Source: Rhodospirillaceae bacterium
GTDB lineage: Bacteria > Pseudomonadota > Alphaproteobacteria > Rhodospirillales > Rhodospirillaceae
DNA length: 64,000 nucleotides
Direction: 5' to 3'
NCBI GenBank assembly: GCA_029245025.1
Contig: JAQWQC010000014.1
Location: 20,779 to 84,778, forward strand
The notes beneath the pieces were generated by a model. That model did not search any database. It was given only the letters and a program-made list of their open reading frames with translations, and had not been told where the DNA came from. Every line of letters starts with the position of its first letter. The first letter of the stretch is position 1. Positions 19,166 through 29,640 of this stretch are shown one piece after another. A program made the position numbers and the translations under genes.

Positions 19166-20443
19166 CTAGTCCTCTTCCGTCATCCAATCTGGAAGGCTTT
19201 CCAACGCCCACAGGTCCTCGACAGTAGGCCTTTTCCTAATAATGGCGAAGGAGCCTCCGTTCACCATAATTTCTGGGACCAGAGGTCTGGCATTGTAGGT
19301 TGATGCCATTACGGCCCCATACGCACCCGCAGTTGCGAATGCGATTAGATCGTCTTCGTCGAGCGGACTAAGAGTTGCATCACGGGTGAAGCGATCTCCG
19401 GTCTCGCACACCGGTCCAACGATATCTATTATTCTTTTGGCCGAATCTGCATTCTGCTCGGTGACAGGCAACACATCATGATGGGCGTCATACATCGCTG
19501 GTCGGGCAAGATCGTTCATCGCCGCGTCAACGATAACAAATTCTTTCGTTTCACCGGGCTTCACATAGACAACTTTAGTGACCAGGATACCGGCGTTCGC
19601 GGCGATCACTCTTCCTGGTTCGAACAAGATTGTACAGCCAAGATTGCCTACCGTACGGCGCACCACTTCGCCATATTCGGCCGGGCTTGGTGGCGCCGTA
19701 TTGTCGCTTTTGTAGGGCACGCCAAGGCCGCCACCTAAGTCTACTGTCCGAATATCAATTCCAGCTTCGCGTAGTCCCTCAACTAGACCGGCCACTTTTA
19801 TGAAGGCAGTTTCGAATGGAGCGAGGTCAGTGATCTGTGATCCAATGTGGACGGCAACGCCACGCACGTCGATCCCAGGCAGTGCATCAGCAATTTCGTA
19901 AAGCCGCAGTGCATCTTCCCAAGCGACACCAAACTTGTCTTCTTTGCGTCCGGTTGAAATTTTGTCGTGGGTTGCTGCATCTACGTCTGGGTTTACCCGG
20001 AACGCTATAGGTGCCGCGTATCCTGCTTTGGAGGCAATATCATTCAATCGGTTGAGTTCAGCTTCGGACTCAACGTTGATCTGACCAACGCTACTATCTA
20101 ATGCGAGTGCGAGTTCTTCAGCTGTCTTGCCAACGCCTGAGAACACGATTTTCTCTGCTGCGATACCAGCGGCGAGGGCACGCTTTAACTCGCCACCGGA
20201 GACCACATCGCAACCAGCACCCAAGTTTCCGAGAAGGCGCAGAACAGCTAAGTTTCCGTTGGCTTTGGCGGAGAAGCATACGCGCGTGTCGAGCCCCTCA
20301 AGTGCATCGGTAAATACGCGGTAGTGACGGGTCAGTGTTGCCTCAGAATAGCAATAGAACGGAGTTCCAACTGCTGATGCAATAGCGGGTATCGGCACGT
20401 CTTCAGCGTGAAGGACGCCATCGCGGTATTGAAAGTGGTCCAT
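19166..20443 (-). CDS. lysA: Diaminopimelate decarboxylase
   Basis: PLP enzyme catalysing the last step of lysine synthesis, meso-diaminopimelate to L-lysine, in the cytoplasm. 425 residues, the usual length. The PLP lysine is K60 in CFSAKANGN. HIGSQ, the glycine-rich DLGGGLGVPY, ILFEPGR and the C-terminal PVCETGD motif (active-site Cys from the partner subunit) are all present. It starts 18 bases after a small lipoprotein gene and is probably co-transcribed with argH. Confidence 0.96.
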   Translation of the reverse strand: MDHFQYRDGVLHAEDVPIPAIASAVGTPFYCYSEATLTRHYRVFTDALEGLDTRVCFSAKANGNLAVLRLLGNLGAGCDVVSGGELKRALAAGIAAEKIVFSGVGKTAEELALALDSSVGQINVESEAELNRLNDIASKAGYAAPIAFRVNPDVDAATHDKISTGRKEDKFGVAWEDALRLYEIADALPGIDVRGVAVHIGSQITDLAPFETAFIKVAGLVEGLREAGIDIRTVDLGGGLGVPYKSDNTAPPSPAEYGEVVRRTVGNLGCTILFEPGRVIAANAGILVTKVVYVKPGETKEFVIVDAAMNDLARPAMYDAHHDVLPVTEQNADSAKRIIDIVGPVCETGDRFTRDATLSPLDEDDLIAFATAGAYGAVMASTYNARPLVPEIMVNGGSFAIIRKRPTVEDLWALESLPDWMTEED

Positions 20444-20461
20444 TGTGATCTGTCCGTAGAT

Positions 20462-20599
20462 CTACTGACGCGGATATTGTTTCGGATATTGAGAATCCGG
20501 TGGTGGCGTCAACGCGCTTTTCTTTCCGCATGCGGTCAGGCTGCCGAGGCATAAAACTATGGCGACACATACCAACAAAACGTTTATTGGGCGGGTCAT
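20462..20599 (-). CDS. lptM: Small LptM-like lipoprotein
   Basis: A 45-residue lipoprotein: [13 protein letters not shown] start, hydrophobic core, lipobox L-T-A-C at 21-24, then [11 protein letters not shown] and a short Tyr/Pro/Gln-rich tail. The CGKKGxLxxP pattern is that of the LptM/YifL family, which in E. coli helps the LptD outer-membrane translocon mature. Its ATG overlaps the argH stop by 4 bases (ATGA) and it ends 18 bases before lysA, the argH-lptM-lysA order known from many proteobacteria. Family assignment rests on motif and context, as the protein is short. Confidence 0.82.
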   Translation of the reverse strand: MTRPINVLLVCVAIVLCLGSLTACGKKSALTPPPDSQYPKQYPRQ

Positions 20600-21990
20600 A
20601 GGTTGCCTCCCGTCAAAAACCGTTCACGCGCGGCGGAGACTTGTGCCCGCACATTCTCTGGAGCGGTTCCTCCATAACTCGTTCTGCTGTTTACGGAGGC
20701 TTCCACGGATACAACTTGAAGCGCGTCGGCAGTCAACCGCTCGTCGACTGAGCTTAAGTCACTTACTGATAAGTCTTCAAGGTCACAGTCTTTATCTTCG
20801 GCTAGCTTTACAACTTGTCCGGCGATATGATGGGACTCGCGAAAGGCCACATTCTTCTCCCGCACGAGCCAATCCGCAAGGTCTGTGGCGGTTGTGTAAC
20901 CTGCACCCGCAGCGTCCTGCATTGTTGCTTTGTTGACGCCTATATCAGAGATCATGCCTGTTGCGGCTGCCACGCATAACTCAAGCGTATCGAAAACGGC
21001 GAAGACGGGTTCTTTGTCTTCCTGCATATCCTTCGAGTAGGTCAGAGGTAATCCTTTGACAACGATCAGCAGGCCGTTCATCGCCCCGATAACACGACCA
21101 ACCTTGCCGCGTAGCAATTCAGCTGCATCCGGATTTCGTTTTTGAGGCATCATCGAGCTGCCCGTTGAGAACTCATCTGTGAAAGCGACAAAGCCGAACT
21201 GCGCACTTGCCCAGATCACCAATTCTTCTGCTAACCGAGACAGATGGACGGATAGGATTGATGAGGCGGCCAGGAACTCTAGTGCAAAGTCACGATCAGA
21301 AACAGCGTCTAGGGAATTTGCCATCGGTCTGTCGAAATCCAAGTCTTTTGATGTCCGATCCCGATCAAGTGGGAACGAGGTACCGGCCAATGCACCAGCG
21401 CCTAGCGGGTTTTCATTCAACCGCGTCCGCGCGTCGGCAAAACGGCCCCTGTCCCTGCCGATCATTTCCACATACGCCAGTAAATGATGTCCAAATGTCA
21501 CCGGTTGGGCCGCCTGCAAATGGGTAAACCCAGGCATGATTGTATCCGCATGCGCTTCAGCTTTATCAATCAGGACCTTTTGTAGTCCCTTTAGCTGATC
21601 GTCGATAGTGTCGATAGCGGCCCGCACCCAGAGGCGAAAATCTGTCGCAACTTGGTCATTCCGTGACCGAGCTGTGTGCAGCCGCCCAGCTGGCTCGCCG
21701 ATCAAATCCGCCAAGCGACCTTCGATATTCATGTGGATATCTTCCAACGCCCGCTTGAATGTGAAGCTACCGTCGCCTATTTCTTTCTCAATCTTGAGAA
21801 GCCCGTCCATAATGGCTTCGCCGTCGTCTTTCGACAGAATGCCCTGGGCTACAAGCATGGCACAATGCGCCCGCGAGCCCCGGATGTCCTGCTTCGCGAG
21901 GCGCTGGTCGAAGTCGATAGAAGCGTTGATAGCTTCCATTATGTCAGATGGGCCGCCGGAAAACCGACCGCCCCAGATTTGGCTGGTCAT
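20596..21990 (-). CDS. argH: Argininosuccinate lyase
   Basis: Last enzyme of arginine synthesis, splitting argininosuccinate into arginine and fumarate. 464 residues, full length. The fumarase/aspartase signature [12 protein letters not shown] and the earlier [14 protein letters not shown] motif are intact, and [13 protein letters not shown] carries a conserved active-site histidine. First gene of argH-lptM-lysA-TIGR02302 on the minus strand; divergent from the tlpA-like gene with only 42 bases between starts, so the two promoters must overlap. Confidence 0.96.
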   Translation of the reverse strand: MTSQIWGGRFSGGPSDIMEAINASIDFDQRLAKQDIRGSRAHCAMLVAQGILSKDDGEAIMDGLLKIEKEIGDGSFTFKRALEDIHMNIEGRLADLIGEPAGRLHTARSRNDQVATDFRLWVRAAIDTIDDQLKGLQKVLIDKAEAHADTIMPGFTHLQAAQPVTFGHHLLAYVEMIGRDRGRFADARTRLNENPLGAGALAGTSFPLDRDRTSKDLDFDRPMANSLDAVSDRDFALEFLAASSILSVHLSRLAEELVIWASAQFGFVAFTDEFSTGSSMMPQKRNPDAAELLRGKVGRVIGAMNGLLIVVKGLPLTYSKDMQEDKEPVFAVFDTLELCVAAATGMISDIGVNKATMQDAAGAGYTTATDLADWLVREKNVAFRESHHIAGQVVKLAEDKDCDLEDLSVSDLSSVDERLTADALQVVSVEASVNSRTSYGGTAPENVRAQVSAARERFLTGGNL

Positions 21991-22032
21991 GAGACACCTC
22001 CTGCCTGTTGGGCAGTATAAAAGGACTAAACG

Positions 22033-22596
22033 ATGCTAAAGGCCTTAATTTTCGCGGCCCAAAGCCTTACAACGCTCGTCGTAGTCGCGGTCCTTACCAT
22101 CGCGCTGGCGCCCCTGTCCAGCGCAGCAGACTCTGGGATCGCAAAACTGAAATGGCATGACGAGCCGCTCGTTGCACCAGATACACCTTTTCGGGACCGA
22201 GACGGGACAGACCTAGCTATCGCCGACTTTGCGGGAAAAGTCCTAGTCGTTAACCTTTGGGCGACATGGTGCGCTCCCTGTATTCGGGAAATGCCCACGC
22301 TTAACGCACTCCAGGCCGATCTTGGTGGAGCTCGATTACATGTGATTGCTCTTTCTCAAGATAGGGAAGGGGCTCGCGTAGCGGCACCTTTTATAGAAAA
22401 AAATGGTTGGTCCAACTTGGACCTCTATGTTTCCGACGGAACAACGTTCGCTCGGGCCGCCAACATCCGCGGTCTCCCCACCACACTGATAATCAATCCC
22501 AATGGGATGGAAGTGGCGCGGCTGGAGGGAACAGCCGAATGGAATGACTCTGCGATTAAAGACGTTTTGTTAGGTCTTGCCGAACCAGGCCCTTAA
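22033..22596 (+). CDS. TlpA-like periplasmic thiol:disulfide oxidoreductase
   Basis: A 187-residue protein with an N-terminal signal or anchor helix (about 5-35, ending [10 protein letters not shown]) and a thioredoxin fold with active site W-C-A-P-C in [16 protein letters not shown]. The [12 protein letters not shown] motif holds the cis-proline loop. It belongs to the AhpC/TSA-Redoxin (TlpA/ResA) group that keeps periplasmic thiols reduced, often for cytochrome c or cytochrome oxidase assembly. Divergent from argH, a recurrent alphaproteobacterial arrangement. Its 3' end overlaps the convergent PAP2 gene by 4 bases. Confidence 0.9.
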   Translation: MLKALIFAAQSLTTLVVVAVLTIALAPLSSAADSGIAKLKWHDEPLVAPDTPFRDRDGTDLAIADFAGKVLVVNLWATWCAPCIREMPTLNALQADLGGARLHVIALSQDREGARVAAPFIEKNGWSNLDLYVSDGTTFARAANIRGLPTTLIINPNGMEVARLEGTAEWNDSAIKDVLLGLAEPGP

Positions 22597-23273
22597 GACA
22601 TTGACAGTCGCACAGATTGATTGTTCCGTTCAAACCAGCGGCGCATCAGGAAAGCGATTGCAATGCTCAAGAAGCTTCCGACGATAACGTCACTGACAAA
22701 GTGAACAGCTGTGATAAAACGGCTGATGCTGACTATTAACGCGATAACAAAATACAAAGGCGCAAATCGCGGTGTCAAAAATGCCAGTGCTATCATCGCT
22801 GACCAAATTGACTGGGCGTGGCCTGACGGCATGCTAGCCATCTTTAGGGCTACCCCAAATGGCTCGAACCCAGATTGGTGGTCATTAAAAAGGTAGCGCG
22901 GGCGATATCGACCAATGGCTATTTTTAAGAAATTGATCAGCACAGCTGCTGTCAGCATAGATACCAGCATGAAGACCCATGCGCGTACCTGGTTTCTGAA
23001 CCTAGTGATGTGTTCTTCGTCTTTTGCTCGGTGGGCGAGGGCAAGACTAGAAGTAAGTCCAGCGGCTGCCAGTCCATACCAAAAGGCACCGTTCGCAGCT
23101 TCCGTGAGTGTCCCCATTAGTCTGTGAATGCTGGGATCGAGTTCTGTCTTAAAATACCAAGCCAACGGAACGTCCCAGAACAAAATGAAACCACCAGAGA
23201 CGATGGTGACTAGTAGGAGCCAGGGGCGCAGTCGTATCAAGTCCCCCTTAAGAATATGATAGGTGGGCTTCAT
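22593..23273 (-). CDS. PAP2-family membrane lipid phosphatase
   Basis: A 226-residue inner-membrane protein with six likely helices. All three PAP2 phosphatase motifs are present: KIAIGRYRPRYLF (K-x6-RP), MPSGH, and SRFITAVHFVSD (SR-x5-H-x3-D). Such enzymes remove phosphate from lipid A, undecaprenyl pyrophosphate or phosphatidylglycerophosphate. It starts directly after the stop of an ArnT-like glycosyltransferase (TGA-ATG), suggesting that both act on one lipid-linked substrate. The exact lipid is not determinable. Confidence 0.88.
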   Translation of the reverse strand: MKPTYHILKGDLIRLRPWLLLVTIVSGGFILFWDVPLAWYFKTELDPSIHRLMGTLTEAANGAFWYGLAAAGLTSSLALAHRAKDEEHITRFRNQVRAWVFMLVSMLTAAVLINFLKIAIGRYRPRYLFNDHQSGFEPFGVALKMASMPSGHAQSIWSAMIALAFLTPRFAPLYFVIALIVSISRFITAVHFVSDVIVGSFLSIAIAFLMRRWFERNNQSVRLSMS

Positions 23274-24902
23274 TCAATCACCCCTTGGGGGGAGACTGCG
23301 AATGATCGACAAAGATTCTTTCCGGCCTTTGGAATAATTGTAGCCTTCCACGGTATCGATAACGGCCATGACGCCCTGGGTGGAGGCAATCATTTCACCC
23401 ACGTTTTCCAATTGAGTTGTTGCGACAACACCTAAAGCCAATGGGTCGGCGGCAACGTGTGCGGCGACATTGCGAGGGGTGGTTAGCCAGGCATTTGTGC
23501 CAATCAGAAATACAACGGATGGTTCATGATAACGCGATAGAGCAATGCCAGGGCTATCCGGAGTTATATGTGTCTGGATTGCCACGGCTAACCTTGGGCT
23601 TAATGCAAGGTCACGCATGTTGGGGAGAACCCACCCGACAATCAGCCCAAAGCTTAAAACCGCCGTCACCAGTACGATGAACATCAAATCTGTGCGTTGC
23701 AACCAGAGTGTGCCGATGGCCGTTACGAGAACCAGAATCAAGAGGCCTGATGAAGTTTGATTGCCGCCATAGGAGAGAGTTGCCCAATACAGGCCGCCTC
23801 CAAGCACTAAGGTGATCCCGGTCCACAAAACATTGTTCCAGCGCGCTCTAATTGTTTCGGATTTAGAAAGCATCGCAGCTGCCGCAAGCGCCAGGCCTGG
23901 GATCGCAGGAAGGACATAATGGGGCAACTTGGTCGGCACCAACTCAAACATCAGCCACGTCGCAGCAGCCCATGCCAATGCAAAGCGTATTGCAGGGTCT
24001 TGGCGGTGGCTCCAGGCCATGATGGCGCCTGGGATAAGAAGTAGTGAAGCTGGCCAAAGTGTGATTGGGGCAACGATCAGATGAGTACCGGGTGGCGCGC
24101 CGTGGCCCTCGGCGCCATCGAACAACTTCGGTAAAAAGTCCTCCGTCAAAGAGTCTATAACGATGTTGTCTTGTCCGTTTGCTACCGATGCCAATAGCCA
24201 TGGTAGAACAAACGCCAAGGCAATCGGCACACCCACTTCTGGCTGCAAGCCGCGCAGCCAAGTGACATTTCGATCGGCGATAGACAACGCAATAGCTGTT
24301 GCGCTGGCGACTAAGATTGTAATTGGCCCCTTTATCAAAAGGCCAGCACCTATCGCCGCCCAGAACAAGAGGGCAATCCTTAGTCGAGGTATGCGGTTTG
24401 GTGGGGCGCGGTAGAACTCATAAAGCGCGATGTGCGCAAGAACAACTGTTAGCAACACAACCGCATCAGTTTTGGCGAGATGAGCTTCTACCGCTGTGAT
24501 TAAGGTGCAAGCCGTAAGTCCGGCAGCAATCAGGCCGATGTGAGCATCAAACATTCTGCGGCCAAGTACAAAAATACCCAGTATGGCGAGCCAGGCTGCC
24601 AATGCTGACGGCAGACGATACGCCCATAGTGCGCTGGTGTCTCCTTGAGCGCTGTACTTGATAGAGGGGTACTGCAGCCAATGAATCCCGATTGGTTTCT
24701 TAGTTCGCGGTTCTTCTTGAAATTGGATGACGGCGACATTGCCAGTTTCGAGCATCTGTTTTGTGGCCTGCATAAATCGTGACTCATCACGATCTGTCGG
24801 CGGCAAAGAGGCGAGTCCAGGTAGGAACAAAGCCATACAGAGCGCCGTCAAGACCAGAAACGGTCGAATACCATGTGTGAGGCTGGTCACTGAGCCTGAC
24901 AT
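23274..24902 (-). CDS. ArnT-like membrane glycosyltransferase (GT83)
   Basis: A roughly 542-residue integral membrane enzyme of the GT-C fold. The catalytic first loop PPTDRDESRFMQATKQML and the following TKKPIGIHWLQYPS are typical of ArnT/GT83 enzymes, which transfer a sugar such as aminoarabinose from undecaprenyl phosphate to lipid A or another envelope acceptor. About 11-12 hydrophobic helices follow, then a C-terminal soluble domain of around 120 residues. I prefer the ATG ending at 24902 (MSGSVTSL); an in-frame ATG at 24932 would add ten residues. It lies directly upstream of the PAP2 gene. Confidence 0.87.
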   Translation of the reverse strand: MSGSVTSLTHGIRPFLVLTALCMALFLPGLASLPPTDRDESRFMQATKQMLETGNVAVIQFQEEPRTKKPIGIHWLQYPSIKYSAQGDTSALWAYRLPSALAAWLAILGIFVLGRRMFDAHIGLIAAGLTACTLITAVEAHLAKTDAVVLLTVVLAHIALYEFYRAPPNRIPRLRIALLFWAAIGAGLLIKGPITILVASATAIALSIADRNVTWLRGLQPEVGVPIALAFVLPWLLASVANGQDNIVIDSLTEDFLPKLFDGAEGHGAPPGTHLIVAPITLWPASLLLIPGAIMAWSHRQDPAIRFALAWAAATWLMFELVPTKLPHYVLPAIPGLALAAAAMLSKSETIRARWNNVLWTGITLVLGGGLYWATLSYGGNQTSSGLLILVLVTAIGTLWLQRTDLMFIVLVTAVLSFGLIVGWVLPNMRDLALSPRLAVAIQTHITPDSPGIALSRYHEPSVVFLIGTNAWLTTPRNVAAHVAADPLALGVVATTQLENVGEMIASTQGVMAVIDTVEGYNYSKGRKESLSIIRSLPPRGD

Positions 24903-24988
24903 CCTAGTTCCAAATACAAGAACGGCCCCCATTGCACTGGAGGCCGCCTTGGAAACGCAAGAAAAAACGTCGCACCAGTTTCGCTGAT

Positions 24989-25879
24989 CTATCTTGTTGG
25001 CACTGGTTCCTCACATGAATAGTCATAGAAACCCTTGCCGGTTTTGCGACCGAGCCACCCTGCTTCGACGTATTTAACAAGCAGTGGGCAGGGACGATAC
25101 TTAGAGTCGGCTAGACCTTCGTAGAGGACGCTCATGATCGACAAGCAGGTATCAAGACCAATAAAGTCGGCCAATTCCAGCGGTCCCATCGGATGGTTGG
25201 CGCCGAGTTTCATGGCTGTATCAATGGCCGAAACAGAGCCAACGCCTTCATACAGAGTGTAGATTCCTTCATTGATCATCGGGATCAGAATGCGATTGAC
25301 GATGAATGCTGGGAAATCTTCTGACGATACAGTTTCCTTCCCGAGTTTTACGGCAACGTCTCGCACGGCAGAAAAAGTGTCTTCGGCTGTCGCTATACCG
25401 CGTATCAGCTCTACGAGCTTCATGACCGGTACTGGGTTCATAAAGTGCAGACCCATAAACCGTTCCGGACGATCAGTGCCTGCACCTAAGCGTGTGATGG
25501 AAATGGAAGAGGTGTTGGAGCAAAGAATAGCGTCGTCACGGATGATCGGACAAACGTCATTAAAGATCTGTCGCTTGATTTCTTCTTTTTCGGTCGCGGC
25601 TTCGATCACCATGTCGGCGTCGGACATACATTCAAGCGCTGAAGACGTCTCAATGCGCTGAATTGCAGCATCTTTAGCGTCTGCAGTTATACGTTCTTTT
25701 TTAACCTGCCGCGCCATGTTGCCATCAATACCGGCCAAGGCTTTTTTGAGCTGCTCGTCGCTAATATCGAAGATTTTGACGTTGTAGCCTGCGAGGGCGC
25801 TCACATGGGCAATGCCGCTACCCATTTGGCCAGCACCAATAATACCAATCGTCTTCACTTCGTAACTTGATTTAGACAC
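24989..25879 (-). CDS. hbd: 3-hydroxybutyryl-CoA dehydrogenase
   Basis: Oxidises or reduces the 3-hydroxyl of short acyl-CoAs in beta-oxidation or butyrate/PHB metabolism. 296 residues. The NAD-binding [14 protein letters not shown] is at the N-terminus. The [13 protein letters not shown] stretch carries the catalytic histidine, and the C-terminal 3HCDH domain ([18 protein letters not shown]) is intact. It follows etfB-etfA on the same strand by 78 bases. The etfBA-hbd order is common in alphaproteobacteria and fits fatty-acid catabolism feeding electrons through ETF. Confidence 0.95.
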   Translation of the reverse strand: MSKSSYEVKTIGIIGAGQMGSGIAHVSALAGYNVKIFDISDEQLKKALAGIDGNMARQVKKERITADAKDAAIQRIETSSALECMSDADMVIEAATEKEEIKRQIFNDVCPIIRDDAILCSNTSSISITRLGAGTDRPERFMGLHFMNPVPVMKLVELIRGIATAEDTFSAVRDVAVKLGKETVSSEDFPAFIVNRILIPMINEGIYTLYEGVGSVSAIDTAMKLGANHPMGPLELADFIGLDTCLSIMSVLYEGLADSKYRPCPLLVKYVEAGWLGRKTGKGFYDYSCEEPVPTR

Positions 25880-25957
25880 TCGACTCTCGTCCTTTCTGGC
25901 CTGCGCAACGCGACCGCTATCATCACTCAGTTAACGTTCCTTTTGAGTCGGCCTCGA

Positions 25958-26887
25958 CTAGAGGGCGTCTGACAATTGCGGAACCACATCAAACAGGTCG
26001 CCTACAAGTCCATAGTCAGCAATCTGGAAGATTGGCGCTTCCTCATCTTTGTTGATTGCGACGATGACGTTGCTGTCTTTCATGCCGGCCAAGTGCTGGA
26101 TAGCGCCGGAAATGCCAATCGCCACGTATAGGTCCGGTGCAACAATCTTACCGGTTTGACCAACCTGGTAGTCGTTGGGGACATAGCCAGCATCGACTGC
26201 TGCTCGCGACGCGCCAACTGCGGCACCCAACTTGTCGGCTAGTGATTCGATAATCGCGAAGTTTTCAGAACTACCAACACCGCGGCCACCTGAGATCACA
26301 ATGCTAGCTGACGTTAGCTCCGGCCGCTCGGATTTAGAGAGCTCCTGGCTAACAAAGGTTGAAACCGCAGGGTCATTGGCGGCGCTGATAGCATCTATCC
26401 CAGCAGATCCACCTTCAGCGGCAGCCTTGTCAAAGGTTGAGCTACGCACCGTAATCAGTTTCACGGAGTCGTTGCTCTGGACCGTGGCCATCGCGTTGCC
26501 AGCATAGATCGGGCGAACGAAGGTATCGGCCGAAACAACAGCGGCTATATCGGATATCTGAGCCACATCAAGAAGGGCTGACACGCGCGGCATGAAATTC
26601 TTGCCGGTCGTCGTGGCCGACGCGAGAATATGTGTGTAATCGCCAGCAAGGCTGACAACCAGACCAGCGATAGGCTCTGCCAACTGGTGCTTATAGCGCG
26701 CATCATCTGCAATTGCGACGCTGGCAACACCAGCAATCCTTGCTGCTTGATCTGCCACAGAAGAGCATCCGGCTCCAGCGACGAGGATATGAATGTCGCC
26801 GCCAATCTCAGATGCGGCTTGGACTGTGCTTAATGTTGCCGGTTTGAGTTCGGCATTGTCGTGTTCAGCTACAACTAGACAAGTCAT
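25958..26887 (-). CDS. etfA: Electron transfer flavoprotein subunit alpha
   Basis: FAD-binding subunit of the ETF heterodimer that takes electrons from acyl-CoA dehydrogenases. 309 residues. The C-terminal FAD domain has the SGGRGVGS stretch, followed by [23 protein letters not shown] and the conserved [15 protein letters not shown]. It overlaps etfB by 4 bases (ATGA), as expected for balanced subunit synthesis. Confidence 0.96.
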   Translation of the reverse strand: MTCLVVAEHDNAELKPATLSTVQAASEIGGDIHILVAGAGCSSVADQAARIAGVASVAIADDARYKHQLAEPIAGLVVSLAGDYTHILASATTTGKNFMPRVSALLDVAQISDIAAVVSADTFVRPIYAGNAMATVQSNDSVKLITVRSSTFDKAAAEGGSAGIDAISAANDPAVSTFVSQELSKSERPELTSASIVISGGRGVGSSENFAIIESLADKLGAAVGASRAAVDAGYVPNDYQVGQTGKIVAPDLYVAIGISGAIQHLAGMKDSNVIVAINKDEEAPIFQIADYGLVGDLFDVVPQLSDAL

Positions 26888-27636
26888 GCGATCACCTTGG
26901 CTTCGTTGCGGAGTTTTTCCACCAATTCGGAAACGTTAGCAACTTTGATGCCACCTTCACGTTTTGATGGCTCTTCAACTTTGAGTGTGACGATGCGTGG
27001 TGCGGTATCTACACCAAGCTCGTCAGGAGTCGCGGTATCGATAGGTTTCTTCTTCGCCTTCATAATGTTTGGCAAAGAGGCGTATCTAGGTTCGTTGAGA
27101 CGTAAGTCTGTGGTGACCACGCACGGCATTGAAAGCGCGATTGTTTCTAACCCGCCATCAATTTCGCGTGTCACGTTTGCTTTGCCATCTACTAAATCAA
27201 CCTTTGAAGCAAATGTACCCTGAGGCCAGCCCAGCAGTGCTGCCAGCATTTGCCCAGTCTGGTTCGCGTCGTCGTCAATGGCCTGTTTGCCTACGATCAC
27301 AAGGTCAGCGCTTTCTTTGTCGACTAATGCTTTCAACATTTTAGCTACAGCGAGGGGCTGCAGTTCGTCATCAGTCTGTACCAGGATGCCGCGGTCGGCA
27401 CCCATGGCAAGTGCAGTGCGGATCGTCTCTTGGCACTGCTGCACACCCATACTAACTGCGACAATTTCTTCTGCTGTGCCGGCTTCTTTAAGACGGACAG
27501 CTTCTTCAACAGCGATTTCGTCAAACGGGTTCATGGACATTTTGACGTTTGCCAATTCAACGCCAGTGTTGTCTGCTTTGACGCGAACTTTGACGTTGTA
27601 GTCAACCACCCGTTTGACGGCTACCAAGACCTTCAT
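26884..27636 (-). CDS. etfB: Electron transfer flavoprotein subunit beta
   Basis: AMP-binding subunit of ETF. 250 residues starting [20 protein letters not shown]. The ETF-beta signature [31 protein letters not shown] is recognisable in its key positions, as is the [11 protein letters not shown] adenosine-binding loop. First gene of etfB-etfA-hbd. The 198 bases before it contain a TGTTGC-GTT-GCAGCA imperfect inverted repeat at 27770-27784 that could be an operator. Confidence 0.96.
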   Translation of the reverse strand: MKVLVAVKRVVDYNVKVRVKADNTGVELANVKMSMNPFDEIAVEEAVRLKEAGTAEEIVAVSMGVQQCQETIRTALAMGADRGILVQTDDELQPLAVAKMLKALVDKESADLVIVGKQAIDDDANQTGQMLAALLGWPQGTFASKVDLVDGKANVTREIDGGLETIALSMPCVVTTDLRLNEPRYASLPNIMKAKKKPIDTATPDELGVDTAPRIVTLKVEEPSKREGGIKVANVSELVEKLRNEAKVIA

Positions 27637-27834
27637 GGTGACGGTTCCGTATACACTTGGTGAAAAAATCGGGCGCTGAATGCGCTATCGCTATGCAAAA
27701 AACCCTGCTGCATAGCCCGAAACGAGATAAAGAGGTAATCCTTTGGCTGGGGTAAGTCAACGCTCAATATGTTGCGTTGCAGCATCGTGTTCGCACCGCA
27801 AAACCAGGCGAAAGCCTGCGATTGTAAGGAGGCC

Positions 27835-28419
27835 TTACCTATTCTCGCCAGGCTTCCACAAAACATCACCCGTGCTGCTATTATTTGCCCAGCGGGCCAT
27901 CACAAAAAGCAGATCCGATAGTCGATTTATGTAGGTCAACGCCTGCGGGTTGATGGCTTCTTGCTTGGCAAGTGAGGTCATCATGCGCTCGGCACGCCGG
28001 GTCACCGTTCTGGCGTGATGGAGATGGGCGGCTGCGGCTGTGCCGCCCGGAAGCACGAAGGAGGTGAGAGGGTCTAGACCAGCGTTTAGGTGGTCGATGT
28101 CCTGTTCCAGTGCTGTCACCTGCGCTGGTGTGATTCTAAGCGCCGGTGCTGAAGCATCTGACTGGGTTTCGGGGGTGCAAAGGTCTGCGCCCAGATCGAA
28201 CAAGTCGTTCTGTATGCGTGTGAGTGTCTGCACCATATCTGTTGTGGGCTCACCCTTAGGAGTGAGCGCGATAATGGCGAGGCCGATGACGGCGTTTGTC
28301 TCATCGATTTCGCCGTAGGCCGATACTCTAGGCGCGTGCTTTGGGAGGCGAGTCCCATCGCCAAGTCCTGTTTCGCCTTTATCTCCCGTACGCGTGTAGA
28401 TCTTGTTGAGTTTTACCAT
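27835..28419 (-). CDS. Cob(I)alamin adenosyltransferase, PduO type
   Basis: Transfers adenosyl from ATP to cob(I)alamin, making the adenosylcobalamin that class II ribonucleotide reductase (nrdJ here) and mutases need. 194 residues of the PduO/MMAB family: KIYTRTGDKGETGLGDGTRLPK at the N-terminus is the ATP-binding loop, YGEIDETNAVIGLA follows, and VTRRAERM holds the conserved arginines. It sits upstream of etfB on the same strand, an order common in alphaproteobacteria, and is divergent from the lptG-like gene. Confidence 0.93.
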   Translation of the reverse strand: MVKLNKIYTRTGDKGETGLGDGTRLPKHAPRVSAYGEIDETNAVIGLAIIALTPKGEPTTDMVQTLTRIQNDLFDLGADLCTPETQSDASAPALRITPAQVTALEQDIDHLNAGLDPLTSFVLPGGTAAAAHLHHARTVTRRAERMMTSLAKQEAINPQALTYINRLSDLLFVMARWANNSSTGDVLWKPGENR

Positions 28420-28533
28420 CTGCCTGGTCCATTACGCTCCAAAGGTTGCTAGAATAAGGCCTCTCGCCGTTCACCGTTGGTGTGTTTTCCAGTATGTTTG
28501 GTCTTTATCCCTAATGAAACAGGTTCTCTGCTC

Positions 28534-29640
28534 TTGATCAGGCTTTCACCAACGCTGTCACTGTACATCGGTTGGCAATTCATTGTCGCCTTTGTGAGCG
28601 TTCTCCTCGTCGTCATGGGGTTGATCATGCTGTTCGACCTCATCGAGTTGGTCCGAAGATCGGTTGTGGCTGACGACCTGGGTATGGGCGTTCTGCTCGG
28701 CTTAGCAGCATTGAAATTACCACACACACTTCAAGATGTTCTGCCTTTTGCTGTTATGATTGGTATGATGTTTGCGCTGTTTCGGCTGGCGCGCAATTCC
28801 GAGCTAGTGGTCATGCGCTCGGCAGGTGTGTCTGTTTGGCAGTTCTTAGCCCCAACCCTTTTTCTGGTCGCTGGGCTTGGCGTGTTCAATCTGCTAGTCG
28901 TGAATCCGTTCTCTGCGAGTTTGTATCAAACCTATGAGCAATTGAAGGATGAGATATTTCTGAAACGAAATAATGCATTGAACATCGGTAGAGAGGGTTT
29001 GTGGCTGCGCGAGAGTTCAGACGACAAACAAACAGTCGTGCACGCAAGCAGCGTTCGGCAGGACGGCAGTATATTGTTTATTGGCGGTATAAGTCTGTTT
29101 GAGATGGACAAGGCTGATCGTTTTGTGCGGCGCTATGAAGCCAAAGAGGGTCAATTACTTGACGGGTTCTTTAAGCTTGATTCGGTTTGGGAAACATCAC
29201 CGATTATAGAGTCAATATTCCATGCGGAATTATTTCTTCCGACTTCGATTTCAATTGGCCAGGTGCAGGAAAGTTTCGCTGCACCTAAAACGATGTCATT
29301 TTGGGATCTGCCGCAATTCATTCGGTTTTCTGAAGAAGCAGGATTCTCGGCACGTTCGCACCGACTGTATTGGCACTCTTTAGTGGCTTCACCATTCTTA
29401 TTCTGTGCGATGGTGTTGGTCGCTTCGGCATTTTACCTGACGACAAATAATCGTCTCGGAGGCTGGACAAGGCGCGGGTTGGCCGGTTTGGGGGCCGGCT
29501 TCATGTTGTATTTCTTTTCACGTTTGACCTATGCGCTGGGCTTATCCGCAATCTTACCACTTCCATTAGCTGCGTGGGCCCCAACGACGGTAGCTGCTTC
29601 ACTTGGACTGACCTACTTGCTTCACCATGAGGATGGTTAA
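28534..29640 (+). CDS. lptG: LptF/LptG-family LPS export permease, probably LptG
   Basis: Inner-membrane permease of the LptBFG complex that extracts LPS toward the outer membrane. About 368 residues with the YjgP/YjgQ layout: three N-terminal helices, a periplasmic beta-jellyroll (about 125-260) and three C-terminal helices. LSPTLSLYIGWQF at the start and FRLARNSELVVMRSAGVSVWQ after helix 3 are family hallmarks. No ATG fits the N-terminus. I take TTG at 28534, with AGG 10 bases upstream; a TTG at 28477 would add 19 residues. lptF would normally precede lptG, but no lptF is nearby. Followed by a glycosyltransferase and a PAP2 gene in overlapping frames. Confidence 0.85.
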   Translation: MIRLSPTLSLYIGWQFIVAFVSVLLVVMGLIMLFDLIELVRRSVVADDLGMGVLLGLAALKLPHTLQDVLPFAVMIGMMFALFRLARNSELVVMRSAGVSVWQFLAPTLFLVAGLGVFNLLVVNPFSASLYQTYEQLKDEIFLKRNNALNIGREGLWLRESSDDKQTVVHASSVRQDGSILFIGGISLFEMDKADRFVRRYEAKEGQLLDGFFKLDSVWETSPIIESIFHAELFLPTSISIGQVQESFAAPKTMSFWDLPQFIRFSEEAGFSARSHRLYWHSLVASPFLFCAMVLVASAFYLTTNNRLGGWTRRGLAGLGAGFMLYFFSRLTYALGLSAILPLPLAAWAPTTVAASLGLTYLLHHEDG

